From contig NZ_JACGAG010000009.1 of assembly GCF_014050525.1 (NCBI RefSeq), positions 51,177 to 115,176 on the forward strand: DNA of 64,000 nucleotides, written 5' to 3'. The number at the start of each line of letters is the position of its first letter. Within the stretch, counting starts at the first letter, position 1. This document shows positions 46,365 to 57,398 of the stretch, piece after piece. The translations under genes were made by a program, and so were the position numbers. The notes beneath the pieces were generated by a model. The model searched no databases, had not been told where the DNA came from, and saw only the letters and a list, made by a program, of their open reading frames with translations. The DNA is from Clostridium sp. cel8. Lineage in GTDB: Bacteria > Bacillota > Clostridia > Clostridiales > Clostridiaceae.

Positions 46365-47048
46365 GTGGAGAATTTTCTTCCATTGTTTACTATACATTTG
46401 GGATCACTAAGTATTGGGATAACATCTAGTATACTTATTCAATGGATTATTATTGTACTCTTAGCTATTCTAGCAAAAGTTTTTACTGCTAATATGAAAA
46501 AGATTCCTGATAAGAAACAGACTGTGGTTGAAATGATTTTTGAATCAATACGAAATCTAGTTATTGATAATATGGGAAAAGAGTATATTAACTACATACC
46601 ATATGTAGGTACTCTTGCTATTTATATTTTAGCTATAAATATTCTTCCACTAATTGTAGGGGTCAGGGCTCCAAGTGAAGACTTAAGTGTTGCTTTTGGA
46701 CTTGCAGTTATAACTTTTGTATTAGTTCAATTCAATGCAATTAAAAAAATTGGTTTAAAAAGCTATTTTAAAGCGTATGCTGAACCAGTAGTACCGTTAT
46801 TGCCACTTAACATCATAGAAAGGCTGGTACTTCCAGTTTCTTTGAGTTTGCGACTATTTGGTAATATGACTGCCGCTGCTGTAATTGTTGGTATGGTATA
46901 TGGTGGCTTGGGTAATATAGCTTGGTTTGCGCAATTGTTAGTTCCAATTCCTTTTCATGCGTTTTTTGATTTGTTTGATGGATCAATACAAATGATAGTT
47001 TTTGTTATGCTAACAATGATGAATATTAAAGTTATAGCTGAACATTAA
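46365..47048 (+). CDS. atpB: ATP synthase F0 subunit a
   Basis: Membrane stator subunit forming the ion half-channels. 227 residues with about five or six helices. The key arginine is in LPVSLSLRLFGNMTAAAVI (~160-178). It starts at GTG 46365 after AAGGATGTGAT. Shorter than the Escherichia coli subunit, as is usual in clostridia. Confidence 0.94.
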   Translation: MENFLPLFTIHLGSLSIGITSSILIQWIIIVLLAILAKVFTANMKKIPDKKQTVVEMIFESIRNLVIDNMGKEYINYIPYVGTLAIYILAINILPLIVGVRAPSEDLSVAFGLAVITFVLVQFNAIKKIGLKSYFKAYAEPVVPLLPLNIIERLVLPVSLSLRLFGNMTAAAVIVGMVYGGLGNIAWFAQLLVPIPFHAFFDLFDGSIQMIVFVMLTMMNIKVIAEH

Positions 47049-47089
47049 TTTTAGTTATTCAATAATTTTATTTTAAGGAGGATTTTATT

Positions 47090-47335
47090 ATGAATTTAGA
47101 TGCACAATCATTTATATCAGGAATGGCAGCTATTGGAGCAGGTTTAGCTGCTATAGGATGCTTAGGAGGAGGTATTGGTGTTGGTACTGCAGCTGGAAAA
47201 GCAGTTGAAGGAGTATCAAGACAGCCAGAGGCAAGTGGTAAAATATTAAGCACATTCTTTGTAAGTGCAGCTTTATCAGAAGTAACAGCTATATATTCAC
47301 TATTAATAGCTCTTATTTTGGTATTTAAGGTCTGA
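47090..47335 (+). CDS. atpE: ATP synthase F0 subunit c
   Basis: Proteolipid of the rotor ring, 81 residues in two helices joined by a polar loop RQPEA. The ion-carrying glutamate is in [10 protein letters not shown] (~61). Compared with sodium-type rings such as Ilyobacter tartaricus (Gln in helix 1, then Glu-Ser-Thr in helix 2), this protein has Val in place of Gln ([13 protein letters not shown]) and Glu-Val-Thr, so protons are the more likely coupling ion (inference). Confidence 0.95.
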   Translation: MNLDAQSFISGMAAIGAGLAAIGCLGGGIGVGTAAGKAVEGVSRQPEASGKILSTFFVSAALSEVTAIYSLLIALILVFKV

Positions 47336-47389
47336 TATAGTATACCTCACCAGTATATATGTATTTAGAGGGGAGGAAACGGATTAAAA

Positions 47390-47869
47390 ATGCAAATAGT
47401 TTTAGTTAGAGTCATTATAACTATAATAAATTTTATTATATTGTATTTTGTTTTGAAGTATTTCTTCTTCGACACTGTAAACAATAGAATTACAAGTAGA
47501 GAAGAAGAAATTGCATTTAAAATTAAAAGTGCAGATGAAAATCAACAAAAGTCAAAAGAAATTTTAGCTAAACATAATAAGTTACTTACTAGTTCGAAAC
47601 AAGAAGGTAAAAATATTGTTGAGGAATATAAAAATAAAGCTAGCAAAGTTTCTGATGACATAATAAAAGATGCACAAAAAGAGGCTCAGCTTATATTAAG
47701 TAGAGCTAAGACTGAAGCAGATAGGGAAAGAGAAAAAGCAAAAGACGATATAAAAAGCCAAGTTGTTAATTTGGCTATGTTAGTATCATCAAAGGCTTTA
47801 GAAGGTTCTATCGATGAAGAACAACATAGGAGACTTATTCAAGACTTTATAAGTAAGGTAGGTATCTGA
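47390..47869 (+). CDS. atpF: ATP synthase F0 subunit b
   Basis: Peripheral stalk subunit of 159 residues: one N-terminal membrane helix (~4-25) followed by a long charged coiled coil (~30-130) and a C-terminal region that binds delta. It ends one base before atpH begins. Confidence 0.94.
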   Translation: MQIVLVRVIITIINFIILYFVLKYFFFDTVNNRITSREEEIAFKIKSADENQQKSKEILAKHNKLLTSSKQEGKNIVEEYKNKASKVSDDIIKDAQKEAQLILSRAKTEADREREKAKDDIKSQVVNLAMLVSSKALEGSIDEEQHRRLIQDFISKVGI

Positions 47870-47870
47870 T

Positions 47871-48410
47871 ATGTACGAATATTTGGACAGAAGATACGCT
47901 CTTGCACTTTATGAAATTGCAGAGGAAAAAGGTAAAGTAAAAGAATATCTGGATGAATTAGAAAGTGTTGTAAAAACTATAAAAAATAATTCTAAATTTC
48001 TTGAGATTATTGAACATCCTAAAGTAAGTACATCTCAGAAAAAACAGATCTTTACTGAAATTTTTAAAGACCGAATAGATGATGATGTCTTTTCATTTTT
48101 GATGGTTCTAATAGAGAAAAATAGAATATATGATATAGATGGAAAGCTTAGAGAGATGAAAAATATATATCTTGAAAAGCATAATACTGTTATAGCTAAA
48201 GTTAAAACTGTAGTTCCCTTAAAAGATGATGAAAAATCAGCTTTAATAGAGAAATTAGAAAATAAGTTTAAGAAGAAGGTTTTGATTGAAGAAGAGATAG
48301 ATCCGACTATAATAGGTGGAGTTTATGTTGAAATAAACAATGAAGTTATAGATGGAACTATAAGGTCAAAACTCTCTGAAATGAAAAAAATAATGCTTAG
48401 GAAAGATTAG
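47871..48410 (+). CDS. atpH: ATP synthase F1 subunit delta
   Basis: Connects the peripheral stalk to the alpha3beta3 head. 179 residues, with the helical N-terminal domain starting [19 protein letters not shown] and the conserved end [22 protein letters not shown]. Tightly spaced between atpF and atpA. Confidence 0.94.
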   Translation: MYEYLDRRYALALYEIAEEKGKVKEYLDELESVVKTIKNNSKFLEIIEHPKVSTSQKKQIFTEIFKDRIDDDVFSFLMVLIEKNRIYDIDGKLREMKNIYLEKHNTVIAKVKTVVPLKDDEKSALIEKLENKFKKKVLIEEEIDPTIIGGVYVEINNEVIDGTIRSKLSEMKKIMLRKD

Positions 48411-48420
48411 AGGTGAGCCT

Positions 48421-49935
48421 ATGAATATAAAACCTGAAGAAATAACTTCAATTATAAAAGATGAAATAGAAAAATATGAAAAGAAAATAGAAACAGTTGA
48501 TTCAGGTACAATAATTCAAATTGGCGATGGTATTGCCAGAGTTTATGGCCTTGATAAATGTATGGCTAATGAACTTTTAGAATTTCCAAATGGTGTTTAT
48601 GGTATGGCATTAAACCTTGAACAGGATAATGTAGGTTGTGTGCTTTTAGGTTCTGAGAATGGTATAAAAGAAGGAGATACTGTTAAAAGTACAGGTAAAG
48701 TTGTAGAAGTACCAGTAGGAGAGGATGTTATAGGTAGAGTTGTAAATGCACTTGGACAGCCAATTGATGGCAAAGGTCCTGTTAAATCCTCAGAAAGTAG
48801 ACCTGTAGATGTTGTAGCTCCGGGAGTTATAACTAGACAGTCTGTTAAAGAACCACTTCAAACAGGAATAAAAGCTATAGATTCAATGATACCAATTGGA
48901 AAAGGACAAAGGGAATTGATTATAGGAGATAGACAGACAGGAAAGACTGCTATTGCTATAGATACTATAATCAATCAAAAAGGAAAAGATGTAATATGTA
49001 TATATGTAGCTATAGGGCAGAAGCAATCAACTGTAGCTCATATAGTTAATGATTTGACTGAAATGGGTGCTATGGATTATACAATAGTTGTATCAGCTAC
49101 AGCTTCAGAACCAGCACCACTTCAATATATTGCTCCTTATGCTGGATGTACTATGGGTGAATACTTTATGAATAAAGGAAAAGATGTTCTCATAGTATAT
49201 GATGATTTATCAAAGCATGCAGTTGCATATAGGGAAATGTCATTACTACTCCGTAGACCACCAGGAAGAGAAGCTTATCCAGGTGATGTATTTTATCTGC
49301 ACTCAAGATTACTTGAGAGAGCTGCAAAACTGTCAGATAAATTAGGTGGAGGATCTCTTACTGCACTTCCTATAATAGAAACTATGGCAGGAGATGTTAC
49401 GGCATATATACCAACTAATGTTATATCTATAACAGATGGTCAAATATTCTTGGAAACTGAGCTTTTCTATGCTGGACAAAGACCAGCTATAAATGCAGGA
49501 ATATCAGTATCCAGAGTTGGTGGTAGTGCCCAAATTAAAGCCATGAAACAGGTTGCAGGTACACTTAGATTGGATCTTGCACAGTATAGAGAACTTGCAT
49601 CATTTGCACAATTTGGATCTGATCTAGATAAAGAGTCAATGAGAAGACTTGAAAAAGGTAAGAGATTAACTGAGATATTAAAGCAAGATCAATATAAACC
49701 AATGCCTGTAGAAAATCAGATAATTATTTTATTTGCAGCTAGTAGAAACTATATAATGGATGTTCCAGTTGAGAAAATTACTGAATTTGAAAAAGAATTG
49801 CTTGAATATATGGATACTCATCATAAGGAGATAGGACAGGAAATATTAGAGAAAAAAGTTATATCCGATGAATTAAGTGAAAAACTTGGTAATGCTATAG
49901 ATGAATTTAAAAAAATATTTTTAGCAGAGGTATAG
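48421..49935 (+). CDS. atpA: ATP synthase F1 subunit alpha
   Basis: Non-catalytic nucleotide-binding subunit of F1. 504 residues, with P-loop GDRQTGKTA (~170), the [43 protein letters not shown] motor segment motifs and [11 protein letters not shown] near 360. It has a GAGGTGA site. Confidence 0.97.
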   Translation: MNIKPEEITSIIKDEIEKYEKKIETVDSGTIIQIGDGIARVYGLDKCMANELLEFPNGVYGMALNLEQDNVGCVLLGSENGIKEGDTVKSTGKVVEVPVGEDVIGRVVNALGQPIDGKGPVKSSESRPVDVVAPGVITRQSVKEPLQTGIKAIDSMIPIGKGQRELIIGDRQTGKTAIAIDTIINQKGKDVICIYVAIGQKQSTVAHIVNDLTEMGAMDYTIVVSATASEPAPLQYIAPYAGCTMGEYFMNKGKDVLIVYDDLSKHAVAYREMSLLLRRPPGREAYPGDVFYLHSRLLERAAKLSDKLGGGSLTALPIIETMAGDVTAYIPTNVISITDGQIFLETELFYAGQRPAINAGISVSRVGGSAQIKAMKQVAGTLRLDLAQYRELASFAQFGSDLDKESMRRLEKGKRLTEILKQDQYKPMPVENQIIILFAASRNYIMDVPVEKITEFEKELLEYMDTHHKEIGQEILEKKVISDELSEKLGNAIDEFKKIFLAEV

Positions 49936-49959
49936 TTGTTCCTTTGCGGGAGGTGAAAT

Positions 49960-50811
49960 ATGGCAGGAGCAGGACTTGTTGCAATAAAAAGAAGAATTAA
50001 GTCAGTAACTAGTACTCAAAAAATAACAAATGCCATGGCACTCATTGCTACTGCTAATCTTAGAAAAGTTAGAAAAAAGCTAGATACAAACAATGCATAT
50101 TCTGAACTATTTGGGTCTATTGTAAATGAACTTATTCCAGAAGTTAATGGAAGAAATATTTATATAGATGGTAATGGAAGTAAAAAAAAGCTTTATATAT
50201 GTTTAAATTCAGATACAGGATTGTGTGGAGGATTTAACAACAATGTTGTAAATGAATTGAGTGCTCATGTATCTAAAGATAAGGAAAATGCTATTTTAAT
50301 AGCAGTAGGACAAAAGGGAAGAATGTATTTTAAAAGACTTCATTACACTGCTGAAGCAGAATATGTAGATATTCCTGACATTCCTACTATAAAGGAAGCA
50401 AATACACTAACATATAAAGCATTGGATTTTTATAAAAGTGGTAAGGTTGGAGAAATAAATATAGTATATACTAAATTTATTTCTACTATTAAGCAAGATG
50501 TATTTGTTGAAAAATTACTCCCTCTAGAAGAGAGTAAAACAAATCAAAAAAGAGTTATTGTAAAATTTGAGCCAGAAGTAGATTATATGATAGATGATAT
50601 AGTTGTTTCACATTTGAAACAAAAGATTCTAAATTGCATGATGAATTCAAAAGCTAGTGAACAGGCATCTAGAATGACAGCAATGGATGGATCAACTAAA
50701 AATGCGAATGACTTATTAGAAACTTTGAATCTTAAATACAATAGAGAGAGACAATCTGCTATAACTCAAGAAATAACTGAAATAGTTGGAGGAGCAGAAT
50801 CTCTTAAGTAA
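49960..50811 (+). CDS. atpG: ATP synthase F1 subunit gamma
   Basis: Central rotating shaft. 283 residues with the conserved N-terminal helix IKRRIKSVTSTQKITNAMALIAT and C-terminal helix ASRMTAMDGSTKNANDLLETLNLKYNR segments that form the coiled coil; a Rossmann-like part lies between (LCGGFNN near 88). Confidence 0.96.
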   Translation: MAGAGLVAIKRRIKSVTSTQKITNAMALIATANLRKVRKKLDTNNAYSELFGSIVNELIPEVNGRNIYIDGNGSKKKLYICLNSDTGLCGGFNNNVVNELSAHVSKDKENAILIAVGQKGRMYFKRLHYTAEAEYVDIPDIPTIKEANTLTYKALDFYKSGKVGEINIVYTKFISTIKQDVFVEKLLPLEESKTNQKRVIVKFEPEVDYMIDDIVVSHLKQKILNCMMNSKASEQASRMTAMDGSTKNANDLLETLNLKYNRERQSAITQEITEIVGGAESLK

Positions 50812-52218
<1,407 letters not shown>

Positions 52219-52250
52219 TATATTATGTTAATTTGTAAAAGGAGATTAGT

Positions 52251-52649
52251 ATGTTGGAAGTTTTAAAATTGACTATCCTTACCCCTGAAAGAAACTTTTA
52301 TAGTGGAGAAGTGGTAGAGGTACTAACAGAAAGTGTAGAAGGTAGTATTGCAATTCTTCCAAATCATATGCCTTTAGTTACCACACTCAGACCTACTGAT
52401 ACTGTGATTACACAAAAAGATGGCAAGAAGTTAATGGCCTTTACATCTACTGGTATACTTCAAGTTAAAAATAATGAGTTAAAAATTCTCTGTGATGATT
52501 GTGAATGGCCTGAAGAAGTAGATAAGAAAAGAGCTGAGGAAGCCAAAAAAAGGGCTGAGGAAAGGTTGAAAAACCCAGATGGAGGAATAGATGTAAAAAG
52601 AGCTCAGTTAGCTTTAGCAAGGGCTCTAGCTAGAATTAATTTAAAATAA
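52251..52649 (+). CDS. atpC: ATP synthase F1 subunit epsilon
   Basis: Regulatory foot of the rotor. 132 residues: beta-sandwich (~1-85; LTILTPERNFYSGEVVEV, GSIAILPNHMPLVTTL) and a C-terminal helical hairpin (~90-132) ending AQLALARALARINL. Last gene of the operon. Confidence 0.95.
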   Translation: MLEVLKLTILTPERNFYSGEVVEVLTESVEGSIAILPNHMPLVTTLRPTDTVITQKDGKKLMAFTSTGILQVKNNELKILCDDCEWPEEVDKKRAEEAKKRAEERLKNPDGGIDVKRAQLALARALARINLK

Positions 52650-52661
52650 AATACTATGTTT

Positions 52662-52699
52662 AAAATAAGTGTAGAGCAAATGCTCTACACTTATTTTTT
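52662..52699 (+). terminator. atp operon terminator
   Basis: A perfect stem (AAATAAGTGTAGAGCA with its complement TGCTCTACACTTATTT) with a very short loop is followed by a T-run. It is one of the strongest terminators in the window. Confidence 0.92.
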
Positions 52700-52860
52700 A
52701 TGGATTATATTCACAATTTAATTAAGTTAATTATATATTATTATTGAGTATATTAATTATTGTATGTGAAATAATTTCTATTTATGATAAAAATTATTAT
52801 ATAAAGTGAATATTATATTTATATATGTCCATACTCTTAAACAGGACAGGGGGATGGATT

Positions 52861-53619
52861 ATGAAGAAAAAAATCTTATTTAATATTATGGTTTATATCG
52901 AATTTATAATATTTTTATCATCTAATATTTCTGCATACAAAGTTAATAATCAAACAAAAACTCATTTCAATAAAACACTTTTTCAAAGTCAAGAATTACC
53001 TTCAGATGATAAAGTTGATGTATTTAATAGCATAATTAAAAATACTCACTCTAAAACTGTGCAATATGGTGTTACAGCTCAGTTTAATACTTCTGATCCT
53101 AAAGAAAAAATAGTAAATGAATTATTTTATAAGTTAAATAAAGATAAAAAGCTGACTAAGGATTTCTCAAGTAATAAAGAAAATTATTCTTTAAACTTTA
53201 AGGGAAAATCTGTAAGCGGGTATATAGAAAGTACAAGATATGATAATTACAATATTGTAAAAATAGATATTGTAAAACAAAGCAATATATACGCTATAAA
53301 TGAACTTAATCAACAAATGCATTCTATATTGGAAGAGTTTTCACATCATATTAAATATTTCCAATATGTAAAAGTAAAGGTGCTAAATGGCAGTGTAGAA
53401 GAAACCTATGATAAAGTGATAAAAACATTAAATAGCATAGGAAATAATGGTATAAGAACAGATTCTCTACAAAATGGATATACTTCCACTACTTGTACAG
53501 GACAATATAAAAGAATTTATAGTAATGGAGAACCTGTTGACTTTAATTTTGCCGTTGTAAAGTATTCTACAGGTGTTTATATCATAATGGGAACACCAGA
53601 AATTATGGAAACATACTGA
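52861..53619 (+). CDS. ywmB: YwmB family protein (TATA-binding-protein-like fold)
   Basis: 252 residues with an N-terminal signal or membrane segment (~5-22) and an exported domain of the YwmB family, whose function is unknown. The call rests on weak similarity, size and strict position between atpC and murA, as in Bacillus (ywmB-murAA-spoIID-spoIIQ). ATG 52861 follows AGGGGGATG; the frame from 52825 lacks a site. Confidence 0.75.
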   Translation: MKKKILFNIMVYIEFIIFLSSNISAYKVNNQTKTHFNKTLFQSQELPSDDKVDVFNSIIKNTHSKTVQYGVTAQFNTSDPKEKIVNELFYKLNKDKKLTKDFSSNKENYSLNFKGKSVSGYIESTRYDNYNIVKIDIVKQSNIYAINELNQQMHSILEEFSHHIKYFQYVKVKVLNGSVEETYDKVIKTLNSIGNNGIRTDSLQNGYTSTTCTGQYKRIYSNGEPVDFNFAVVKYSTGVYIIMGTPEIMETY

Positions 53620-53677
53620 AGATTTATTTTTAAATATGTAAGAAACATAACAGAAATTATAGAATGGAGGACAATTT

Positions 53678-54934
53678 ATGAGCAAAATAGTAGTTAGAGG
53701 CGGTAATAAGCTTCATGGAGAAGTAAATATTAGCTCAGCTAAGAATTCTGTGTTGCCTATAATAGCTGGATGTATATTAAGTGGAGATAAATGTATAATT
53801 GATGATGTTCCTATGCTTGAAGATGTATTTGTTATAAGCAATATACTCAAAAGTATTGGAGGAGAAATAAATATAGATAAACAGTTAAATAAAATAATAA
53901 TAGATAGTTCAAATATTAAAGATTCTATGCCGGATAGTAGTTTAGTAAAAAAGATGAGAGCTTCTTTTCTCATAATGGGGCCTATGCTGTCTAGATTTGG
54001 ACATTTTAAGCTTTCACTTCCTGGAGGATGCAATATAGGAACAAGACCAATTGATCTTCATTTAAAAGGATTAAGTGCACTTGGTGCTGAGGTGAATGTA
54101 GGTCATGGTTATGTTGAAGCTAGGGCTAGTAAACTTATAGGGAATAACATATATTTGGATTTTCCTTCAGTGGGAGCTACTGAAAATATAATGATGGCAG
54201 CTGTAATGGCCGAAGGAGAAACTATAATAGAAAATGCTGCTGAGGAACCTGAAATAGGAGATTTAGGTAGATTCTTAAATAGCATGGGAGCAAATATAAT
54301 AGGTGCAGGGACAGATACAATTAAAATAGTAGGAGTAAAAACTTTAAAGGGAACAACCCATAAACCTATAAAGGATAGAATAGAATGTGGTACTTTTATG
54401 GTTGCAGCTGCAATAACAAGGAGTAAATTAAAAATAAATGGAGTTAATTTAGAATATTTAAAGCCTTTAATTGCTAAGTTAACTGAAGCTGGTATATATA
54501 TAAAACCAGAAAGTAATGGAATAATTGTTGATGGTAATAGAGAGTTAAGTCCTATAGATGTAAAAACTATGCCATATCCTGGTTTTCCTACAGATATGCA
54601 ATCCCAGATAACAGGTCTTTTGTGCACAGTCCAGGGAACTAGTATTATAACAGAAACTATTTTTGAAAATAGATTTATGCATGTTGCAGAGATGAAGAGG
54701 ATGGGTGCTAATATAAAGATAAATGGAAGAAGCGCAGTTATAGAAGGAGTCACTAGCCTTACAGGAGCGGAGGTTAGAGCTACTGACCTTAGAGCAGGAG
54801 CAGCTCTTATACTATGTGGACTTTGTGCAGAAGGTGAAACTGAAATATCAGATATATACCATATAGATAGAGGATATGTAAATATAGAAAAGAAACTTAA
54901 AGCACTTGGAGCTGATATTAAAAGAGTGGATTAA
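53678..54934 (+). CDS. murA: UDP-N-acetylglucosamine 1-carboxyvinyltransferase
   Basis: First committed step of peptidoglycan synthesis, transferring enolpyruvate from PEP to UDP-GlcNAc. 418 residues. It starts IVVRGGNKLHGEVNISSAKNSVLPIIA and has the loop LPGGCNIGTRPIDLH with catalytic cysteine near 118 (the target of fosfomycin; the Asp variant of resistant species is not present). DLRAGAALIL lies near 370. Confidence 0.96.
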   Translation: MSKIVVRGGNKLHGEVNISSAKNSVLPIIAGCILSGDKCIIDDVPMLEDVFVISNILKSIGGEINIDKQLNKIIIDSSNIKDSMPDSSLVKKMRASFLIMGPMLSRFGHFKLSLPGGCNIGTRPIDLHLKGLSALGAEVNVGHGYVEARASKLIGNNIYLDFPSVGATENIMMAAVMAEGETIIENAAEEPEIGDLGRFLNSMGANIIGAGTDTIKIVGVKTLKGTTHKPIKDRIECGTFMVAAAITRSKLKINGVNLEYLKPLIAKLTEAGIYIKPESNGIIVDGNRELSPIDVKTMPYPGFPTDMQSQITGLLCTVQGTSIITETIFENRFMHVAEMKRMGANIKINGRSAVIEGVTSLTGAEVRATDLRAGAALILCGLCAEGETEISDIYHIDRGYVNIEKKLKALGADIKRVD

Positions 54935-54996
54935 TAGTTATTATATTTTGTAATATTATCTTAAATACTCTCATAAAAATATATATGTAATTAACA

Positions 54997-55027
54997 TATA
55001 CCTGCAGGATAGTTTACTGCAGGTATA
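54997..55027 (+). repeat. 11-bp inverted repeat between murA and spoIID
   Basis: TATACCTGCAG and CTGCAGGTATA flank a 9-base loop a few bases before the spoIID ribosome site. No T-tract follows, so it could be a weak murA terminator or a structured spoIID leader. Confidence 0.6.
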
Positions 55028-55044
55028 ATTATGAGAGGAGTCAA

Positions 55045-56061
55045 ATGAATAAAAATATTCTATTTATATTAAAAAACATATTTATATTAATGATTATATG
55101 TTCGAGTTTTATAATAGTATTATCATTAATTATTGGTGGAAGTAAGAACGGTTTAATAAATTCAAGTGAGATAATTTCCAAAAATAAGAATAACCCAAAA
55201 ATAAAAGTTTATATTACTGAGGAAAAGAAAATAGAGGAGATGAATTTAGAAGATTATGTTATGGGAGTAGTGGCAGGGGAAATGCCGGCAGCATTTTCAG
55301 AAGAAGCCTTGAAAGCTCAAGCTGTTGCAGCTAGAACTTTTGCAGTTGCCCATATGGAACAATATGGGGGAACACAGTATAGCAGTAATACAGGGGCAGA
55401 TGTATGTGATACTTCTAAATGTCAAGTATATATGTCTAAAGAAGAGAGAATGAGCAAATGGTCAAGTAAAGATAGAAATATGTATTGGAGTAAAATAGAA
55501 AATGCTGTAAAGTCAACTAGTGGTGAAATTTTAACATATAAAGGTAAGTTAGTTATGGAACCATATTACTTTGCTGTAAGCTCGGGAGAAACGGAAAGTG
55601 CACTTTCTGTTTTTAATAAGAATATAGAATATCTTAAAAGTGTAAAGAGTTTTGGAGATGAAAGGTCTAAAAAATATGAAACCTATAAAAGTGTACCTGA
55701 AATGGAATTTATAAATAGTATAAATTCAAATTATAAAGATGCAAATCTTTCTGTATCAAATTTAAAAAGTTCAATTATAGTAAAGAGTAGAAATGAAGGC
55801 GGTTCTGTAAAAGAAATTAAACTTGGAGGAATAACTATATCTGGCACAAAATTTAGAGCATTAATGGGACTAAATTCATCAAATTTTAGCATAACATTTA
55901 AGAAAAATAATGTAGTAATTAAATGTCTTGGATATGGACATGATGTTGGAATGAGCCAGTGGGGAGCAGATGCTATGGCAAAATCAGGTAAAAGTTATAG
56001 TGATATATTATATCATTATTATACAGGTGTTAAAATAGATAAACTTGATGATTTATTTTAA
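55045..56061 (+). CDS. spoIID: Stage II sporulation protein D
   Basis: Mother-cell lytic transglycosylase that works with SpoIIM and SpoIIP to thin septal peptidoglycan and drive engulfment. 338 residues: one N-terminal membrane helix (~8-30), then the conserved VMGVVAGEMPAAFSEEALKAQAVAARTFA block (~75-100) with the catalytic glutamate of GEMPA, the zinc-associated CDTSKCQVY segment and the C-terminal GYGHDVGMSQWGADAMA. A terminator follows directly. Confidence 0.93.
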   Translation: MNKNILFILKNIFILMIICSSFIIVLSLIIGGSKNGLINSSEIISKNKNNPKIKVYITEEKKIEEMNLEDYVMGVVAGEMPAAFSEEALKAQAVAARTFAVAHMEQYGGTQYSSNTGADVCDTSKCQVYMSKEERMSKWSSKDRNMYWSKIENAVKSTSGEILTYKGKLVMEPYYFAVSSGETESALSVFNKNIEYLKSVKSFGDERSKKYETYKSVPEMEFINSINSNYKDANLSVSNLKSSIIVKSRNEGGSVKEIKLGGITISGTKFRALMGLNSSNFSITFKKNNVVIKCLGYGHDVGMSQWGADAMAKSGKSYSDILYHYYTGVKIDKLDDLF

Positions 56062-56067
56062 AGTTAA

Positions 56068-56096
56068 ACATCAGCAAATGCTGATGTCTTTTTTTT
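56068..56096 (+). terminator. spoIID terminator
   Basis: A perfect 8-bp stem ACATCAGC/GCTGATGT with loop AAAT is followed by C and a run of Ts. It separates spoIID from spoIIQ, which are expressed in different compartments. Confidence 0.9.
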
Positions 56097-56164
56097 ATAA
56101 AAAATTTATAAAAATATGTATTTTTTTCTATCATCTGGACAAACTACAAAAAGGAGGTGTTGAT

Positions 56165-56884
56165 ATGGATAAAAATTTTATTAAAAAGCCAATTGATTTT
56201 GTTAAGAAGGAGGGTTTTTACATAGTTTTATTTATCTGTTTGTGTGTTGTAGCTACAGCAGCAATTTTGACATTTAGAAGTGATGAGAATCAAAAAGTTA
56301 ATCAAAATAAAACAACTATATCACAGCAAAAGAAAAATAGTGAAACTGCTATAACAGAGGATAAACATGATAATGCCCTTCAGGTAAAGCAAAACAGTAG
56401 CAAAGAAAATAGCAAAGAAAATACTAATGTACAGAAGCAGGAAGCTTCAAAATCGGTGTCAAGTTCGACTAGCATGGATTTTCAAAAACCTGTTGAAGGT
56501 AATATAGCTAGGGGATATTCCCAGGATCCTGTATATTGGGATTCTACTGAAAGTTACAGACCAAATTTAGGATATGAAATACAAGCTAAGATTGGAACAC
56601 CGGTTTTTGCGGCTATGAGTGGAAAAGTTGAAAAAATAGATAAAAATACTCAAGACGGCGTGGAAGTTATTATAAATCATCAAAATGGATTAAAGACAAT
56701 ATACTCAAATTTAAACTCTAATTTGAAGGTTTCTGAGGGTCAAGATATATCAAAAGGTCAGGTAATAGGTGTTGTTGGAAATACTACTTTGAGATCTGCC
56801 TATGAGAAATATGGGGATCATCTTCATTTTGCAGTTTTAAAAGGAGATGAATTTGTTGATCCAGCAAGATATATAAAATATTAA
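56165..56884 (+). CDS. spoIIQ: SpoIIQ-like M23/LytM protein
   Basis: Forespore membrane protein that pairs with mother-cell SpoIIIAH to bridge the two membranes during engulfment. 239 residues from ATG 56165 (AAGGAGGTG site): membrane helix (~18-37), a Ser/Lys/Asn-rich linker (~40-105) and a LytM domain (~110-239). The M23 pattern HxGxD is changed to NLGYE, so the first zinc histidine and aspartate are lost. The later HLHF motif is kept. It is probably not an active peptidase, as in Bacillus and unlike Clostridioides difficile. Confidence 0.87.
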   Translation: MDKNFIKKPIDFVKKEGFYIVLFICLCVVATAAILTFRSDENQKVNQNKTTISQQKKNSETAITEDKHDNALQVKQNSSKENSKENTNVQKQEASKSVSSSTSMDFQKPVEGNIARGYSQDPVYWDSTESYRPNLGYEIQAKIGTPVFAAMSGKVEKIDKNTQDGVEVIINHQNGLKTIYSNLNSNLKVSEGQDISKGQVIGVVGNTTLRSAYEKYGDHLHFAVLKGDEFVDPARYIKY

Positions 56885-56930
56885 GTTTTGGCCATTTCTC
56901 CAATTGATTATGAAGAAATGGCTAAAACAA
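56885..56930 (+). terminator. spoIIQ terminator
   Basis: GTTTTGGCCATTTCT and AGAAATGGCTAAAAC form a 15-bp stem with one G-U pair and a 14-base loop. The tail is AT-rich with few Ts. Confidence 0.7.
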
Positions 56931-56989
56931 GAATAATTACACTTATTAATATGATAAAGATTTGAATTTATATTAAAGTTCTACATTTA

Positions 56990-57016
56990 ACATGATTTAT
57001 TTAAGAGCATAGATTA
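56990..57016 (+). promoter_or_regulatory. Sigma-E/K-like promoter of spoIIID
   Basis: AC (56990-56991), 16 bases, CATAGATTA (57008-57016) is followed by a leader of about 25 bases. spoIIID is an early mother-cell (sigma-E) gene in Bacillus; the -10 pattern is shared with sigma-K. Confidence 0.45.
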
Positions 57017-57048
57017 TAACTGTAAGCTAAATAAAGGAGTGATAACAG

Positions 57049-57303
57049 TTGAAAGATTATATAGAAGAAAGAGTTTTAGAAGTAGCTAAATATATAATAG
57101 GATCCAAAGCTACTATAAGAAAAACTGCAAAGGTATTTGGGGTAAGTAAAAGCACAATACATAAAGATATGACAGAAAGATTACCAAAAATAAATCCTCA
57201 AATTGCAAAACAAGCTAAAATGATATTGGATTATAATAAAGCTGAAAGACACATTAGAGGTGGTAATGCCACTAAAATGAAGTATAAAGCTATTGAAGGT
57301 TAA
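57049..57303 (+). CDS. spoIIID: Sporulation transcriptional regulator SpoIIID
   Basis: Small mother-cell DNA-binding protein that adjusts the sigma-E regulon and prepares for sigma-K. 84 residues, with helix-turn-helix RKTAKVFGVSKSTIHKDMTERL (~25-46 region) and a basic C-terminal helix ending HIRGGNATKMKYK. The start is TTG 57049 after AAGGAGTGAT. It lies directly upstream of mbl, as in Bacillus. Confidence 0.96.
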   Translation: MKDYIEERVLEVAKYIIGSKATIRKTAKVFGVSKSTIHKDMTERLPKINPQIAKQAKMILDYNKAERHIRGGNATKMKYKAIEG

Positions 57304-57398
57304 AAACATTCCTATTATAATTATAATATAAGTCCATTAATATAAATAGTAGAAGCTACATTATTAACCAAAAGCGGGAAGAGTAGGAGTGAAAAGGA

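Noticed and set aside
54109..54753. 214-codon frame antisense to murA
   Set aside because: It is a shadow of a highly conserved gene on the other strand, has no ribosome site, and its hydrophobic composition follows from reverse-reading murA.
56045..56164. 40-residue extension of SpoIIQ overlapping spoIID
   Set aside because: It translates through the spoIID terminator; AAGGAGGTG before 56165 defines the start.
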